Below, piece after piece: positions 47,060-58,530 of a stretch of DNA of 64,000 nucleotides. Numbering within the stretch: position 1 is the first letter of the stretch; every line of letters starts with the position of its first letter. Source of the DNA: Terebella lapidaria (Eukaryota > Annelida > Polychaeta > Terebellida > Terebellidae); NCBI GenBank assembly GCA_949152475.1, contig OX424564.1, positions 29,696,165 through 29,760,164 on the forward strand. Reading direction: 5' to 3'. The notes under the pieces are model-generated. The model ran no database searches and was not told the origin of the DNA. It saw nothing but the letters and a program-made list of their open reading frames with translations. The translations under genes and the position numbers were made by a program.

Positions 47060-49133
47060 CTGAGAAATAACAGCGAGAAGAAAATACTTTATTATAGTGT
47101 ATCTCCCATGTTTTGTCTTAGATATTCAGTTGTAACTGTTTTGTGAATTTGTTTGTATGTGTTATGATAAAATATTCGAATGTTGGCTGATTTTTGCATT
47201 TGGCATGATATCAATGAGCCGTAGCTAGAGGATTGTTGATAATATATGTCCAGTCAAGAAAGCTTTGGCAATAAATTTGCTTCTTATATTTTATACTAGT
47301 ATATCTCACTATTCACTGACTAACATACACCGCACGCTTTCTAAATCATCAGACATATTTATATCTAATCCATGTCCCGTCCCTCGGGCTACGGCTATGA
47401 AGGCATTGTGGCAATACATTCTACATATAATAACATCACATGATGCATAACATGGCATGATGTATTGCAGTATACAAGCAAGCTCTACTCAATGATCGAA
47501 TTGGATTCTAGATTTATTATAGGTGAATATTTCTGCTAGTAGTAGTATGATTTATAGACATATTATGAAAGAATGAAAATGGAGTAATGCATAACACATT
47601 AATGAATCTTGATTCATCAAATCTACTAAAGTTGATAGTACATGTACAAGTATACTTGTGTTAACATTATGAGCTATATGTAGTGAAATATAAAAGTAAT
47701 GTAAAAGGGTCTAAGAACGAAAGTGTTGTAAACTTGTTGGTCTTCAAAATCCGATCATTACGTGAGGTCATGAATATTCAACATGAATTGTTAATAGCAA
47801 CAAGGGAGCAAATTCCAGTTTGATTTGATTCTTCATTCAGAAATTCCACTGCACAGTTCTGATATTCAAGACAGTTATCGCCAATATAGACTTTTTACAC
47901 ATCCTTAAGCGGAACATGCAACACCTTAAATGTGGGATAGTTTGTTTCAGCAGACAAACACAATTGGCAAAACATGAAAACCTCATGTTTTATTTGAGGT
48001 TTGTTTTGCTCTCTTTTAAAATGGTACTGTTGGCATTTCCCTGATACGAATAAAGCACCATTTCTTCATTGTTCGGTTGACAAAAAGGTACACTGAAAGG
48101 CTAGCAGATGCTAACAACATTTGAAATTGTCTAAATGTGGCCGCCTCAAGCACCATGGAGATTCAGTTTTAGATCCCTGGATAGCGCCTTAAGCGTCCGG
48201 ACAGAAACAATCGTTGTTCGAGACAACAATTCCACTGACTGTAGTACCCCAATATGTAGACATCAATATTGCAGAAGATGTCGAGATTGAATTTAGATGG
48301 TGCTTGCTTATACAATTCACTTTGAATCATGCTGTGGAAAAATGACGTGTTTTTCCGTGGCTGAGTGGATAGGACTGGTGGCTTAAGAACATAGAAGAAG
48401 CGGCGACGTACAGATGCAGTGGGTGACGTGGGTTCGAATCCACGGCACATTGTAGGTGGTTTCGACGGGCGATGGTGAGACAGGCACAATTACCTATTAT
48501 CATGGATCATCGTTGAACAAATCTGATTATAATTATCCTTATTGTTATTTCTGGATTTGACTAATCAACATTTGGGATGGTACTTTTTAATGCAATTCTT
48601 CAGTGCATTTATTCGAATCGATTCATCTTGTTTCTAGCAAGTGGGCTAAATCTTTGAAGTGTACCACGGATCAGAATGTTCATGTTTAAAAAATATTTTT
48701 GACCATCACTTTCTTGATATCCTTTTGTTTCGGAATAAATACAATAGAAAAATACAATACAAACAATACAATACAAGAGCATAGACATGCCAACACTTTA
48801 CCTGTATGAAAACATCATTCTCGATGACTATATATAAAGGCATTTCAGATATCTACGCTAAGACGAAAACTTGCTGCGTTGCTCTTTTCATACACGCGAG
48901 AACTTACTGTTCACTGGAAAGTAGGCACCGAACACGTATATAGCACAAATCTCGATTGTGGTGAAGTTTGGGATGCTTGCTCCTCAAAACATACAATGTG
49001 CTCATTCATTCCCAGAAGTACAATAATATTTGGAAACATATAAAAAGTGAATAGGGTATAAATAGATATAAACAGTTCTACGTTTATATTGATCTTAGCC
49101 AACTATCTTCATTTGCTAATTGCTAAGTGCAGA
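47060..49133 (+). repeat. amplified locus, young unit 2 (upstream of gene copy 1)
   Basis: Collinear with 41,210-43,290. It ends at 49,133 within the CATTTGCTAATTGC region and is joined directly to another upstream block at 49,134, so the gene body expected there is missing. Confidence 0.85.
48356..48545 (+). mobile_element. tRNA-derived SINE (copy 2)
   Basis: The same head and tail as at 42,500, with a 3' body partly lost. The B box GGTTCGAATCC is at 48,430. Confidence 0.7.
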
Positions 49134-52100
49134 TATAACTGTTTTGTGAATTTGGTTGTATGTTTTATGATAGAACATTCGAATGTTGACTGATTTTTGT
49201 ATTTGTCATAATATCAACGAGCCGTAGCTAGAGGATTGTTGATAAAATATCTCCAGTCATGAAAGCTTTGGCAATAAATTTGGGTTTTAAATTTTATACT
49301 AATATATCTCACCATCGACTGACTACCATACACCACACGCTCTCTAAATCATCAGACATATTTATATCTAATCCATGTCCCGTCTCTCGGGCTACGGCTA
49401 TGCAGGCATTGTGGCAATACACTCTACATAATTACATCACATGATGCATAACATGACATGATGTATTGCAGTATACAAGCATGCTATACTCAATGATCGA
49501 ACTGGATTCTAAATTTATTGGTGAATACTTCTTCTAGTAGTGGTATGATTTATGTAAATATTGGGAAAGAATGGAAAGGGAGTAATGCATAACATGATGA
49601 ATCTTGATTCATCAAATCTACTGAAGTTGATAGTACATGTACAAGTATACTACTGTTAATTTTTTTAGCTATATGGAGTGAAATAAAAAAAGTGATGTAA
49701 TAAAGGTCTAAGAACGAAAGTGTTGCGAATTGGTTGATCTTTAAAAGCCGTTCATTACATGAGATCATGAATATTCAACATGAATTGTTAAAAGCAACAA
49801 AGGAGCAAGTTCCAGTCTGATTTGATTCTTCATTCAGAATTCCACTGTGACCTTTCAATACAGTTCTGATATTCAAGACAGTTAAACTCCAATATAGACT
49901 TTTTACACATCTTTACGCGGAACGTGCAACACCTTAAATGTGGGCTGGTTTGTTTTAGCAGACAAACACAATTGGCAAAAAATGAAAACCTTATGTTTTA
50001 TTCGAGGTTTGTTTTGCTCTCTTTCAAAATGGTACTGTTAGCATTTCCCTGATACGAATAAAGCACCATTTCTTCATTGTGCGCTTGACAAGAAGACACA
50101 CTGAAAGGCTAGCAGATGGTAACCACATTTTGAATTGTCTAATTGTGGCCGCCTCGAGCGCCATGGAGATTCAGTTTTAGATCCCTAGATAGCGCCTTAA
50201 GCATCAGGACAAAAACAATCGATGTTCGAGACAACAATTCCACAGACTGTAGTACCCCAACATGTAGTCATCAATGATGCAGAAGATGTCGAGATTGAAT
50301 TTAGATGGTGCTTGCTTATACAATTCTTTGGTGTCTTTGGATAAACTATTTGGTCGGGCTTTGTTTCTATTCCAAGATGTTCTATTTTACGTTTGTTTTT
50401 GGCATCATCAAAATCTGACTATTGGTGGAAATAGATTGATACTTACATTCACTGTGAATCATGCTGTGGAAAAATGGCGTGTTTTTCCCTGGCTGAGTGG
50501 ATAGGACTGAGTACAGATGTGGTTGGTGACGTGGGTTCGAATCCCCGGCACACTGTAGGTGGTTTCTGCATCAAATGCGCTTTCGAAATTCTAATTTGTC
50601 AGTCAATGGGCAATGGTGAAGACAGGCACATCGTGGATCGTCGTTGAACAAATCTGATTATTATTATCCTTATTGTTATTTCTGGATTTGAATAATCAAC
50701 ATTTGGTATGGTATTTCTAATGCAAGTCTTCACTGCGTTTCTTTGAATCGATTCATCTTGTTTCTAGCAAGTGGGCTAAATCTTTAAAGTGTACCACGGA
50801 TCAGAATGTTCATTTTCAAAGAAATATTTTTGACCATCACTTTTTTGCTATCCTTTTGATTCGGAACAAATACAGTACAAAATACAATACAGAAAATACA
50901 ACACAAGAGCATATACATGCCACACACTTTACCTCACTCCGTATATGAAAACATCATTCTCGGTGATTATATATGAAGGCATTTTAGATATCTACTCTAA
51001 GACGAAAACTTACTGCGTTGTTTTTTTTTTATACACACGAGAACTTACTCTTCACTGCAAAGTAGGCACCAAACACGTAGTACAAATTTCGATTGCGGTG
51101 AAGTTTGAAGTACTTGCTCCTCAAAGTATACAATGTGTTCATACATTCCCAGAAGTACAATAATATTTGGTAACATATAAAAGTGAATATGCTATAAATA
51201 AATAAAAAACAGAATTTCGTATCGATTTCAGCCAACTATCTTCATTTGCCAATTGCAACAGAGTACAGAAATAATAATGAGTTTGTATTTTCTTTACATT
51301 TTTGGGAGGTTTTCGGTACATGCGTGATATATAATCGCCCAAATAATCACGAAATTTGTGCTAGTGATAGTGGGGTTTCCCCATGTGCGTCGAGTTAATT
51401 GCGATCTTTATTACTCAAACGTACGGGAGAAACATCGGAAAAGACCAAAGCAAAATTAATTCATGTTTGTTCGCAGTGGGTGTGTAATTAATTATTAGGA
51501 GGTAATGCTGCCCTAAATACCAAAGTCATGTGCTGAAATACAAGTTTTAACTAGGTCAACATAGTTCTAAAAATACATGATACCATAACGAAATAATTGA
51601 TTATTACATTCTGGAGGTAAATGCTACAGTGAAGATGAAAAGTGTGTTTTGTTTTTCACACGAACTGAATTATATTTAGATAATTGACCTATGGGTAACA
51701 CTAATAGCAAAACGTTAGTCAATTTTTAAAATCAGTACTACATGTAGTAGCATAGAATGTCAACACACCAATTGATATTCGTCCGCAATAATAATGCTCA
51801 GTTTGTTACATATTCTTCATATCACCTGAATAATTTGCGGTGACCTTAAGGTCAATAACTTGCCCGGTCTTGGCAAGAAAGAAAATGGCAGTAGATTGCA
51901 GCAGATGACCCTCGACAGCTTGAGAACAATTAAGCGACAAATTGTGCACGTTTGGCGCTTATGAACATATCTTCAATTATTCCCAACACAGATTGGGAAT
52001 TGCGAAACAGATTCCCAACACCTGAAAGCTGAAATAATTATTACAATCCTGCATGCCAAACATTGTAATGACGTGCCATCAAAAATGACCACAGAGCATA

Positions 52101-52414
52101 GCCTCGTTCTTGTATGATAGCTACTCGTGGACTCCCACCTCACCCAGTCTTTCAGTGTCATGAGTGGCCTGCCCAGGGTGGACACATAACGTAAAATTGG
52201 ATGCGCAAAAAGAACACTGCCCTAATTAATATATTTTAAGCCATTTCCTTGATTCCGCCACTGTAATTGAGTTCATTACAGGACGAGTATTACGTACATA
52301 GATATGCATGTAATTGTATTGTCAAAGAATTTTCTACACCTAACCATACAAGGCATATATGGCACGACTGGACCTTGAAAAATTATGTACTCTGATTTAT
52401 TTGCTCTAATTCAA
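49134..52414 (+). repeat. amplified locus, young unit 3
   Basis: 49,134-50,320 matches 41,270-42,450. 50,322-50,447 is an extra 126 bp not found at 42,450 or 48,310 but related to 36,900-36,965. 50,450-52,414 matches 42,470-44,515 closely, with a small deletion near 51,985 that removes the sequence corresponding to 44,015-44,110. Confidence 0.88.
50486..50700 (+). mobile_element. tRNA-derived SINE (copy 3)
   Basis: Head GGCTGAGTGGATAGGACTG with a short internal deletion, B box at 50,534, same tail as copy 1. Confidence 0.72.
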
Positions 52415-53418
52415 TAGACGTGGAATCAATACCCAGTATCAAGTATTCCGAGCAAACAAAACAGGGTCCGTTATCCAATCTCATAGTCCGGGGACAGAAA
52501 GTCATATCAGGCATACGAAGTGAGAGAAAACAAAAATGACAGGGAAACTCATGAACCCCCGTAAATGGCCATCAGGAGGTGAAATCAGGTATTCCGGAAA
52601 GAGTGAGCATTTCCTGCCCCACTAGTGGCACCCGTCATGAATTCCCCAAAATTAACATGAAAATAGATCTAGTTGCATGGCAGACATGGATTTGCTGTAT
52701 TTATCAACCAGATCATGATGACGTCCATAGAATTTCTTAAACGCAGCGATAAGTCTTGGTAAAACATATCCTTGTCGTAGCAGTTTAGAGACTAGCTGGG
52801 CACTTCGATAGACAAAGTCCTCATATTTGCAACTAGCTCTGGAATAGCGTATAAGTTGAGAAACAAACACACCATATGCCGGTGACATAGGAATGTTGCT
52901 GCTTAGAAAAGGGAAATTGACTATGGAAAAATTGAAATCATCACGTTTGTCATATAATCTAGTTGACAGGTTAGAATCATTATCAATCTCCAACCTCAGG
53001 TCTAGATAGTTGGAAAAATTAGCGGATTCTGTAGTATCCTTAATTTCAAGTTCCTTAGGATATATGACATCCAAATAATCACCAAACTTGGGATTATTTA
53101 GCGACAATACATCATCTATGTATCGGAAAGTGAAATTAAAATTACATGTTAGTTTCTTAGAACCTCCTCTTTGTAAATGTTGGATAAAATCTGATTCATA
53201 TGAGTATAAAAACAGGTCTGCCAATAATGGTGCACAGTTTGTACCCATGGGAATACCAATAGTTTGTTGAAATATTCGACCACCAAATTCCACAAAAATA
53301 TTATCAATCAGAACATTAACCATATTTACCACATCTATTTCAGTATATTTGTATGGGGCATCAGAGTCGCCTTTAACAAAATAAGCGGTATTATATTTAA
53401 CTACAATATAGTGTAGTT
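52415..53418 (-). mobile_element. Penelope-like (probable) retroelement, 5'-truncated, longest copy
   Basis: The 3' end starts with the same TAGACGTGG word as the copies at 22,903 and 33,039. A 226-codon reverse transcriptase piece lies at 52,652-53,332. The homologous unit at 44,515 shows the unoccupied site, where TTGCTCTTATCCAATGATACAG is continuous. ATGATACAGTTTCA is doubled at the right border (53,419-53,446). The other end has a small inverted repeat TTAACTACA / TGTAGTTAA. Confidence 0.8.
52652..53332 (-). CDS. reverse transcriptase fragment (Penelope-like, tentative)
   Basis: Motifs in order: GGRIFQQTIGIPMGTNCAP (about residues 17-35), LLADLFLYSYE (36-46), FRYIDDVLSLNN (69-80, catalytic YIDD), then LEIKDT, SNYLDLRLEID, FPFLSSNIPMSPAYGVFVSQ and KKFYGRHHDLVDKY. 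The frame continues upstream without a Met for about 25 codons (for example YFVKGDSDAPYKYTEID). The N-terminal part of the enzyme is missing by 5' truncation. No GIY-YIG endonuclease is visible. The PMGxxxAP and YIDD combination suits Penelope-like elements, but I cannot exclude another non-LTR class. Confidence 0.7.
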   Translation of the reverse strand: MVNMVNVLIDNIFVEFGGRIFQQTIGIPMGTNCAPLLADLFLYSYESDFIQHLQRGGSKKLTCNFNFTFRYIDDVLSLNNPKFGDYLDVIYPKELEIKDTTESANFSNYLDLRLEIDNDSNLSTRLYDKRDDFNFSIVNFPFLSSNIPMSPAYGVFVSQLIRYSRASCKYEDFVYRSAQLVSKLLRQGYVLPRLIAAFKKFYGRHHDLVDKYSKSMSAMQLDLFSC

Positions 53419-53446
53419 AAATGATACAGTTTCAATGATACAGTTT

Positions 53447-54500
53447 CACAAAATAAAACTTTTTGGATTGTATATCATTGTAAATACATTCAGTTGGATA
53501 CCGTTTTGATCATTCATCATCATACATTTTGTTCAAATCCCACGTGCTACCAGCAATCTGAGGTATAATCCAGTATGGCTCTAACTTTTATGTTGATTAT
53601 GATTGCAAGCTTACAACGAAGACCACATTGCATTTCTGCTGTTCGCTTGAGTGACCTCCCCCTGCAGTGGATAGGTGTGGTTTCTTCGCTGCCCAATTCA
53701 GGAGAAGAGGTGAACATTGAATAATGTCAATAGATTGCAACACGCTCAATCTAGTACCTGTAACTATAGGAACTCGCTAAATGTGGCCGTAATCTGGTAA
53801 TAATACTTAAATGTAGGTCTGCTAAATGGCATTAATTATATCGAAATTCTGTGATTTCTATAGATTTCCATTGAATTTCACATTTAGTTCTTGCCTACTT
53901 GCATAAAGTTGCCAAGGTTTCGGAAACTTAATCATTGAGTTCGGAAATTTACATGGACATAAATGTCATGAGAGGACACTTTCCGCCTGTATGTGCAGCA
54001 AATATTAACACAACGAAATTATTGGGCATCACAATTGTGTACATTCCTTCCACATCGCAACGACATGAAATTCATACTTATTTATTCGTACCACAAAAAC
54101 AATATACATGTGTACTATTTTCCACATAACATTTTTTGGTTAACAAAGTTACCAATTTATTCACATCTTATCTAAACATCTACAAGTAACAATTTATTAA
54201 AATTAATGCTCGCTATTCCAAGCACTCACGATTGCCACAACCTATTACAATATGTTATTATGCACGAAATAAATGATAGCGTGAGTCCAATTATAGTGTC
54301 TCAACAAGCGATCATTCACAATTCATACACTGACAAAGATTAGATTATATTTTTAAAAATCACATGGAGAATTCAACACAAAAGCACATAACAAACGCAC
54401 AAATATGCGAATACAAGCAAAAACCTAAACTTTCCCTTATTTGGAAAATCTGTACGCCTGGGAGTTGGAGCGGCAGTACGGATTTCCCCTCGGAAGTCCT
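53447..54500 (+). repeat. amplified locus, 3' flank of gene copy 2
   Basis: Nearly identical to 44,520-45,585. No gene was recognised. The equivalent AATAAA (- strand) of the first copy is present near 54,185. Confidence 0.88.
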
Positions 54501-54528
54501 CACATCCCAACTGGATCAGTCAAATGCC

Positions 54529-54833
54529 TCAAATGTCATATGGGGAATCCCATCGAAGCCCATCTATGACGTCATCGTCGCTCCCGTGCACTCGCTTATC
54601 CCTACTCCATGGATACCGCTTCTTAAGGCTCTCAGCCAAGTACCCACACTCGGGCCCTAGCCAGCGTGGCGAACACACGCAGACGCAGAAACGACCGGCC
54701 TTTGTCATTGTCTTGCGCGGTCCACGGCCGCCGTGCAGGCATCGTGCGAGATGGTCGTGGCCGTTACACGGGAAGGCTACCCGCTTCATGCCGACAGCAC
54801 GTGACTGTCGGATGAACTCCTCTGTCAACTCGC
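54529..54833 (-). CDS. exon 2 of EGF-like gene copy 2 (EGF core)
   Basis: Phase 1 acceptor at 54,834-54,836. Protein-identical to 45,614-45,918. Confidence 0.8.
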
Positions 54834-55965
54834 CTGGAAATATAGAATAAGGGCAAACTGAGATATAGGAACTTCTGAAATGAATATACTTAATATTGAA
54901 TACTAGTATTATTTTAAAACGTAAAAAAGTTTTCAAAACACTATTCTTGAAATGAATAAGCTGAGAATTGCGCTGTCAATAGAGCATTATGAATCCTTAG
55001 AAGGGGAGAACAGCCGGTGATGTGCTGTCAAGAACTCCAGATTAGTGAACCAAGATTATATCATACAATTAGCCTATCTAGCAAGGTTGGAGAAGATGAA
55101 AAATATACATTCTTGATTTCAGTATATTCCTTTACGATTATCATGATTATTGTTTTTATTGTTATGTAATTGTGATGGACATAACACTTCGGGTTTGCAA
55201 ACATGAGCTTTTCATCTGAGACCAACGACCTGCAAAATCAAACCCATCATGTCACATTCTCATGATCACTTATGAATTCTGAGTGAATTCAGACACCTTT
55301 CGGGCAACAGAGGAGGAAAATTTATGCTAATAGAGAGCTCATTGTCGTTTGTACCCGTGGATATCGCGGTAAAAACCCCAGAGACGCCGTAGCTAATCGT
55401 GAGATGATTGCGAATAAATCTTTGACCTGTTTGTTGACGACACTTCTGTCGATGATATGAATAATGAAACCTGTATGACATTAGGGGATTTCTCTGGGAG
55501 GCCGACCATTATCGCTGTCATTGTCACGTAGAGGAACGTGCTTCTATTCAGATTGATCGATTGTGCTTTTTTATCTGTGGGCGTGCTTTTCACCCACTGT
55601 GTTTTAATGATAATAGTAAGTGGTGAACTGAGTTAGGTTGATAACAATTCGAGCTGTATGGTGATATCCATAAGTCAGAACAAACAGATGAGAAAAGACT
55701 GAATTCGCTACACTCAGATTAAGCTTATGAAAAAATACTTTGAGGTCTTTCTGGATATGAATTCCACACTAAAAGGCCCAACATTCCAGGATCGGAATGT
55801 CACTTGTGATGCAAAATGTACTCACAGAGTAAAATACTAGAGTATGTTTTGTTACTCACCATGCGGTTCGTCGTAGAGATAGCCGTCACTGTATGATTGA
55901 GTAGTTCCTGTGAAGAACGCCAGAGCACAGAGGAGCAGGCTGATCACCAGTTGCGATAGGTTCAT
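54529..55965 (-). CDS. secreted EGF-like peptide precursor, copy 2 (two coding exons)
   Basis: Same structure as the gene at 45,614-47,049. Exon 1 is 55,965-55,860 (donor G|GTGAGT) and exon 2 is 54,833-54,529 (acceptor TTTCCAG). The intron is 1,026 bases against 1,025 in the other copy. The predicted 136-residue product differs from copy 1 at only two places, both just after the signal peptide: YS for YG and PH for PN. The EGF-like core, cysteines 58-98 and all dibasic sites are identical. The paired phases, intact signals and silent-only changes in exon 2 suggest both copies are functional. It could be a growth-factor-like or antimicrobial secreted peptide. The receptor and tissue are unknown. 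Confidence 0.78.
55860..55965 (-). CDS. exon 1 of EGF-like gene copy 2 (signal peptide)
   Basis: ATG at 55,965, hydrophobic core LVISLLLCALAFF, donor CATG|GTGAGT. The upstream leader is identical to copy 1. Confidence 0.8.
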
Positions 55966-56889
55966 TGTGTTCTATCTGAGAAATAACAGCGAGAAGGAAA
56001 TACTTCATTATAGTGCATCGCTCATGTTTTTTCACCTGCGGCTGTTTTCTCACTATAATAGGTTTTGTTCGTAAGTATTATAATAGAACATTCGATTGGT
56101 ACTGGCTTTGTATATGTCATAATATATCCAATTGAGAATTGGATTCTAAATTTATTGGTGAATGTTTCTTCCAGTAGTAGTATGATTTATGGACATACCG
56201 TTAAAAAATGAAAATGGAGTAATTCGTAACATGATGTGAGTTGATTCATCAAGTTTACTGAAGTTGATAGTGCATTGTACCACTGTGAAATGTACCACTG
56301 TAAAGATTATGAGCTATACGGAGTGAAATATCGACATCTATATATAACGACAAATATAAAAGTAATGTAATAAAAGTTTAACAACGAAAGATTTGCAAAC
56401 TTGTTATTTTTCTTTAAATGCCGTTCATTACACGAGGTCATGAATATTCAACATGAGCTAGTTTGTATTAGCACACAAACACAATACCTTCTGTTTCATT
56501 TAAGGTTTGTTTTGCTCTCTTTTAAAATGTTACTGTTGGCATACTCTGATACTAATAAAGCACCATTTCTACATTGTGTGGTTGACAAAAATTATACAAT
56601 GAAAGGCTAGCAGATGTTAACGACATTTTACGTTGTCTAAATGTGGCCGCCTCGAGCGCCATAGACATGATAGAGATTTAGTATTAGATCCCTAGAGAGC
56701 GCCATAAGCATCCAGACCCAAACATCCGTTGTTCGAGACAACAATTTCACTGACTTTTATAGCACCTCAGTATGTAGTCAATAATAGTCAGAAGAAGTCG
56801 AGATTGAATTTAGATCCTGCCTGCTTTTAAAATTCAATTTGAGTCATGCTGTAAGACGTCATTTTCTAAAAAAAACAAAATGACGTGTT

Positions 56890-57060
56890 TTCTCCATAAC
56901 CGAGTGGATAGCACTGTTGGCTCTTGAACATCGAAGCAACGAAGTACAAATGCGGTAGGTGACGTGGGTTCGAATCTCGTCACTGGCACATAGTAGGTGG
57001 TTTCGTCGTTGAATAAATCTGATTATTATTATCCTTATTGTTATTTCTTGATTTCGCTAA
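56890..57060 (+). mobile_element. tRNA-derived SINE (copy 4)
   Basis: Diverged A-box region (CCGAGTGGATAGCAC) and B box GGTTCGAATC at 56,968. The tail CTGATTATTATTATCCTTATT is conserved. Confidence 0.7.
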
Positions 57061-57189
57061 TCAGCATTCATGATGGTACTTTATAATGCAAGTCTTCACT
57101 ACATTTCTTTACACGAATTCACCTTGTCCCTGCCTTTCCTGATATTCTTAGACGTTTTTTTCAGAGCAAAAACCTTTTCTGAGAAGCAA

Positions 57190-57600
57190 CATTCCGAGGT
57201 CACCAGCATATATGGTGTGTTTGTCTCACAACTAATACGCTCTTCCAGAGCTAGTTGCAAATATGAGGAATTTGTTCACACAAGTTCCTAACTATTCTCT
57301 AAATTGCTGCGCCAATGATTTGTTTTACCAAGACTAAGTGCTGCGTTCAAGAGATTCTATGGACGTCATCACGATCTAGTCGATTCTACACCAAATCTGT
57401 GAGTAGTATGAAGCAGGATTTATTTGCACAATAAAATTTTTCGGAATTGTTGACGGGTGCCACGTGTGGGGCAGGAAATGCTCATTCTTTCCGGAACACC
57501 CGATTTCACCTCCTTATGGCCATACAGTTACACGGTCGTTCATGAAGTTCCATAATCGATTTTGGTTGACACCGGACTTTGAGATTGGAAAGTGAACATC
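57190..57600 (+). mobile_element. Penelope-like (probable) retroelement fragment, degraded, + strand
   Basis: Matches the C-terminal coding part and 3' region of the 52,415 element in the opposite orientation (YGVFVSQLIRSSRASCKYE; then GGGGCAGGAAATGCTCATTC). It is older than the 52-kb copy. Confidence 0.7.
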
Positions 57601-58530
57601 GCTTGTGTTGCTTATGTTTAAGCATGTTTATTTCAACACTTTACCTCATTTTGTATATGAAAACATCGATCTTGATGGCTATAAAGGCATTTTAGAACTG
57701 CACTGTAAGACGGAAACTTGCTGAATTATTTTTTTTCATATACACGATACCTTACTGTTCAATGCAAATAAGCACCATACACGTAGCTCATATCGTGATT
57801 ATGGTGGAGTTCGGAATGCTTGCCCGTCAAAATATACAATGTGCTCATTCATGTCCAGAAATACAATAATATTTGGAAACCATTAAACAGATGAAAAAGT
57901 GAATATGGTGTAAATAACAAAAAAACAGTTCTACGTGTACGTGTTTATCGATTTTAGCCAACTATCTTAATTTGCTAATTGCAACAGAGCGCAGATAATA
58001 ATAATTATCTTTGCATTTTTTAGTTGGTGGTCATATGTGAATATAATCGGCCAAATAATCAGGATAAATGTGCTAGTCGTAATGGGGTATCCCCATGTGC
58101 GTCGAGTTAATGGCGATTTTTATTATTCCATCATACGGGATAAACATCGGAAGACACCAAAACATAATTAATTCATGATGGTTCATAGTGTGTGTGTAAT
58201 TAGTTATTACGAGGTAATGCTGCCCTAAATACCAAAGCCATTTGCGGAAATACAAGTTGTAAGTAGGTTAGCATAGTTCAGCATAGATGATACAATAACT
58301 GAATAATTGCTTGTTGTATTATGAAGGTAAAAGTTACAGTGTAGATGAAACTTTCATTTTGCTTTACACACGAAGTGAATAGTAATGCTCAGTTTCTTAC
58401 ATAAGCTTCATATCATATTAATAATTGGCGGTGGTCATAAGGTCAATAACTTTATAGCCCGGATTTACAAGAAATGGCAGTAGATTGCAGCGGATGACCC
58501 TTGACTGGCTGATGAACAATTAGGCGACAA

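Larger units (their letters stand above)
55980..58530 (+). repeat. amplified locus, right-most unit
   Basis: More diverged than units 1-3 and partly deleted (the stretch matching 41,300-41,640 is largely lost at 56,100). Landmarks run through GGCCGCCTCGAGCGCCAT (56,645), the SINE (56,895), AGAAATACAATAATATTTGG (57,862), GTGCTAGTCGTAATGG (58,071) and GCAGCGGATGACCC (58,485). The similarity fades after about 58,700. Confidence 0.8.
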
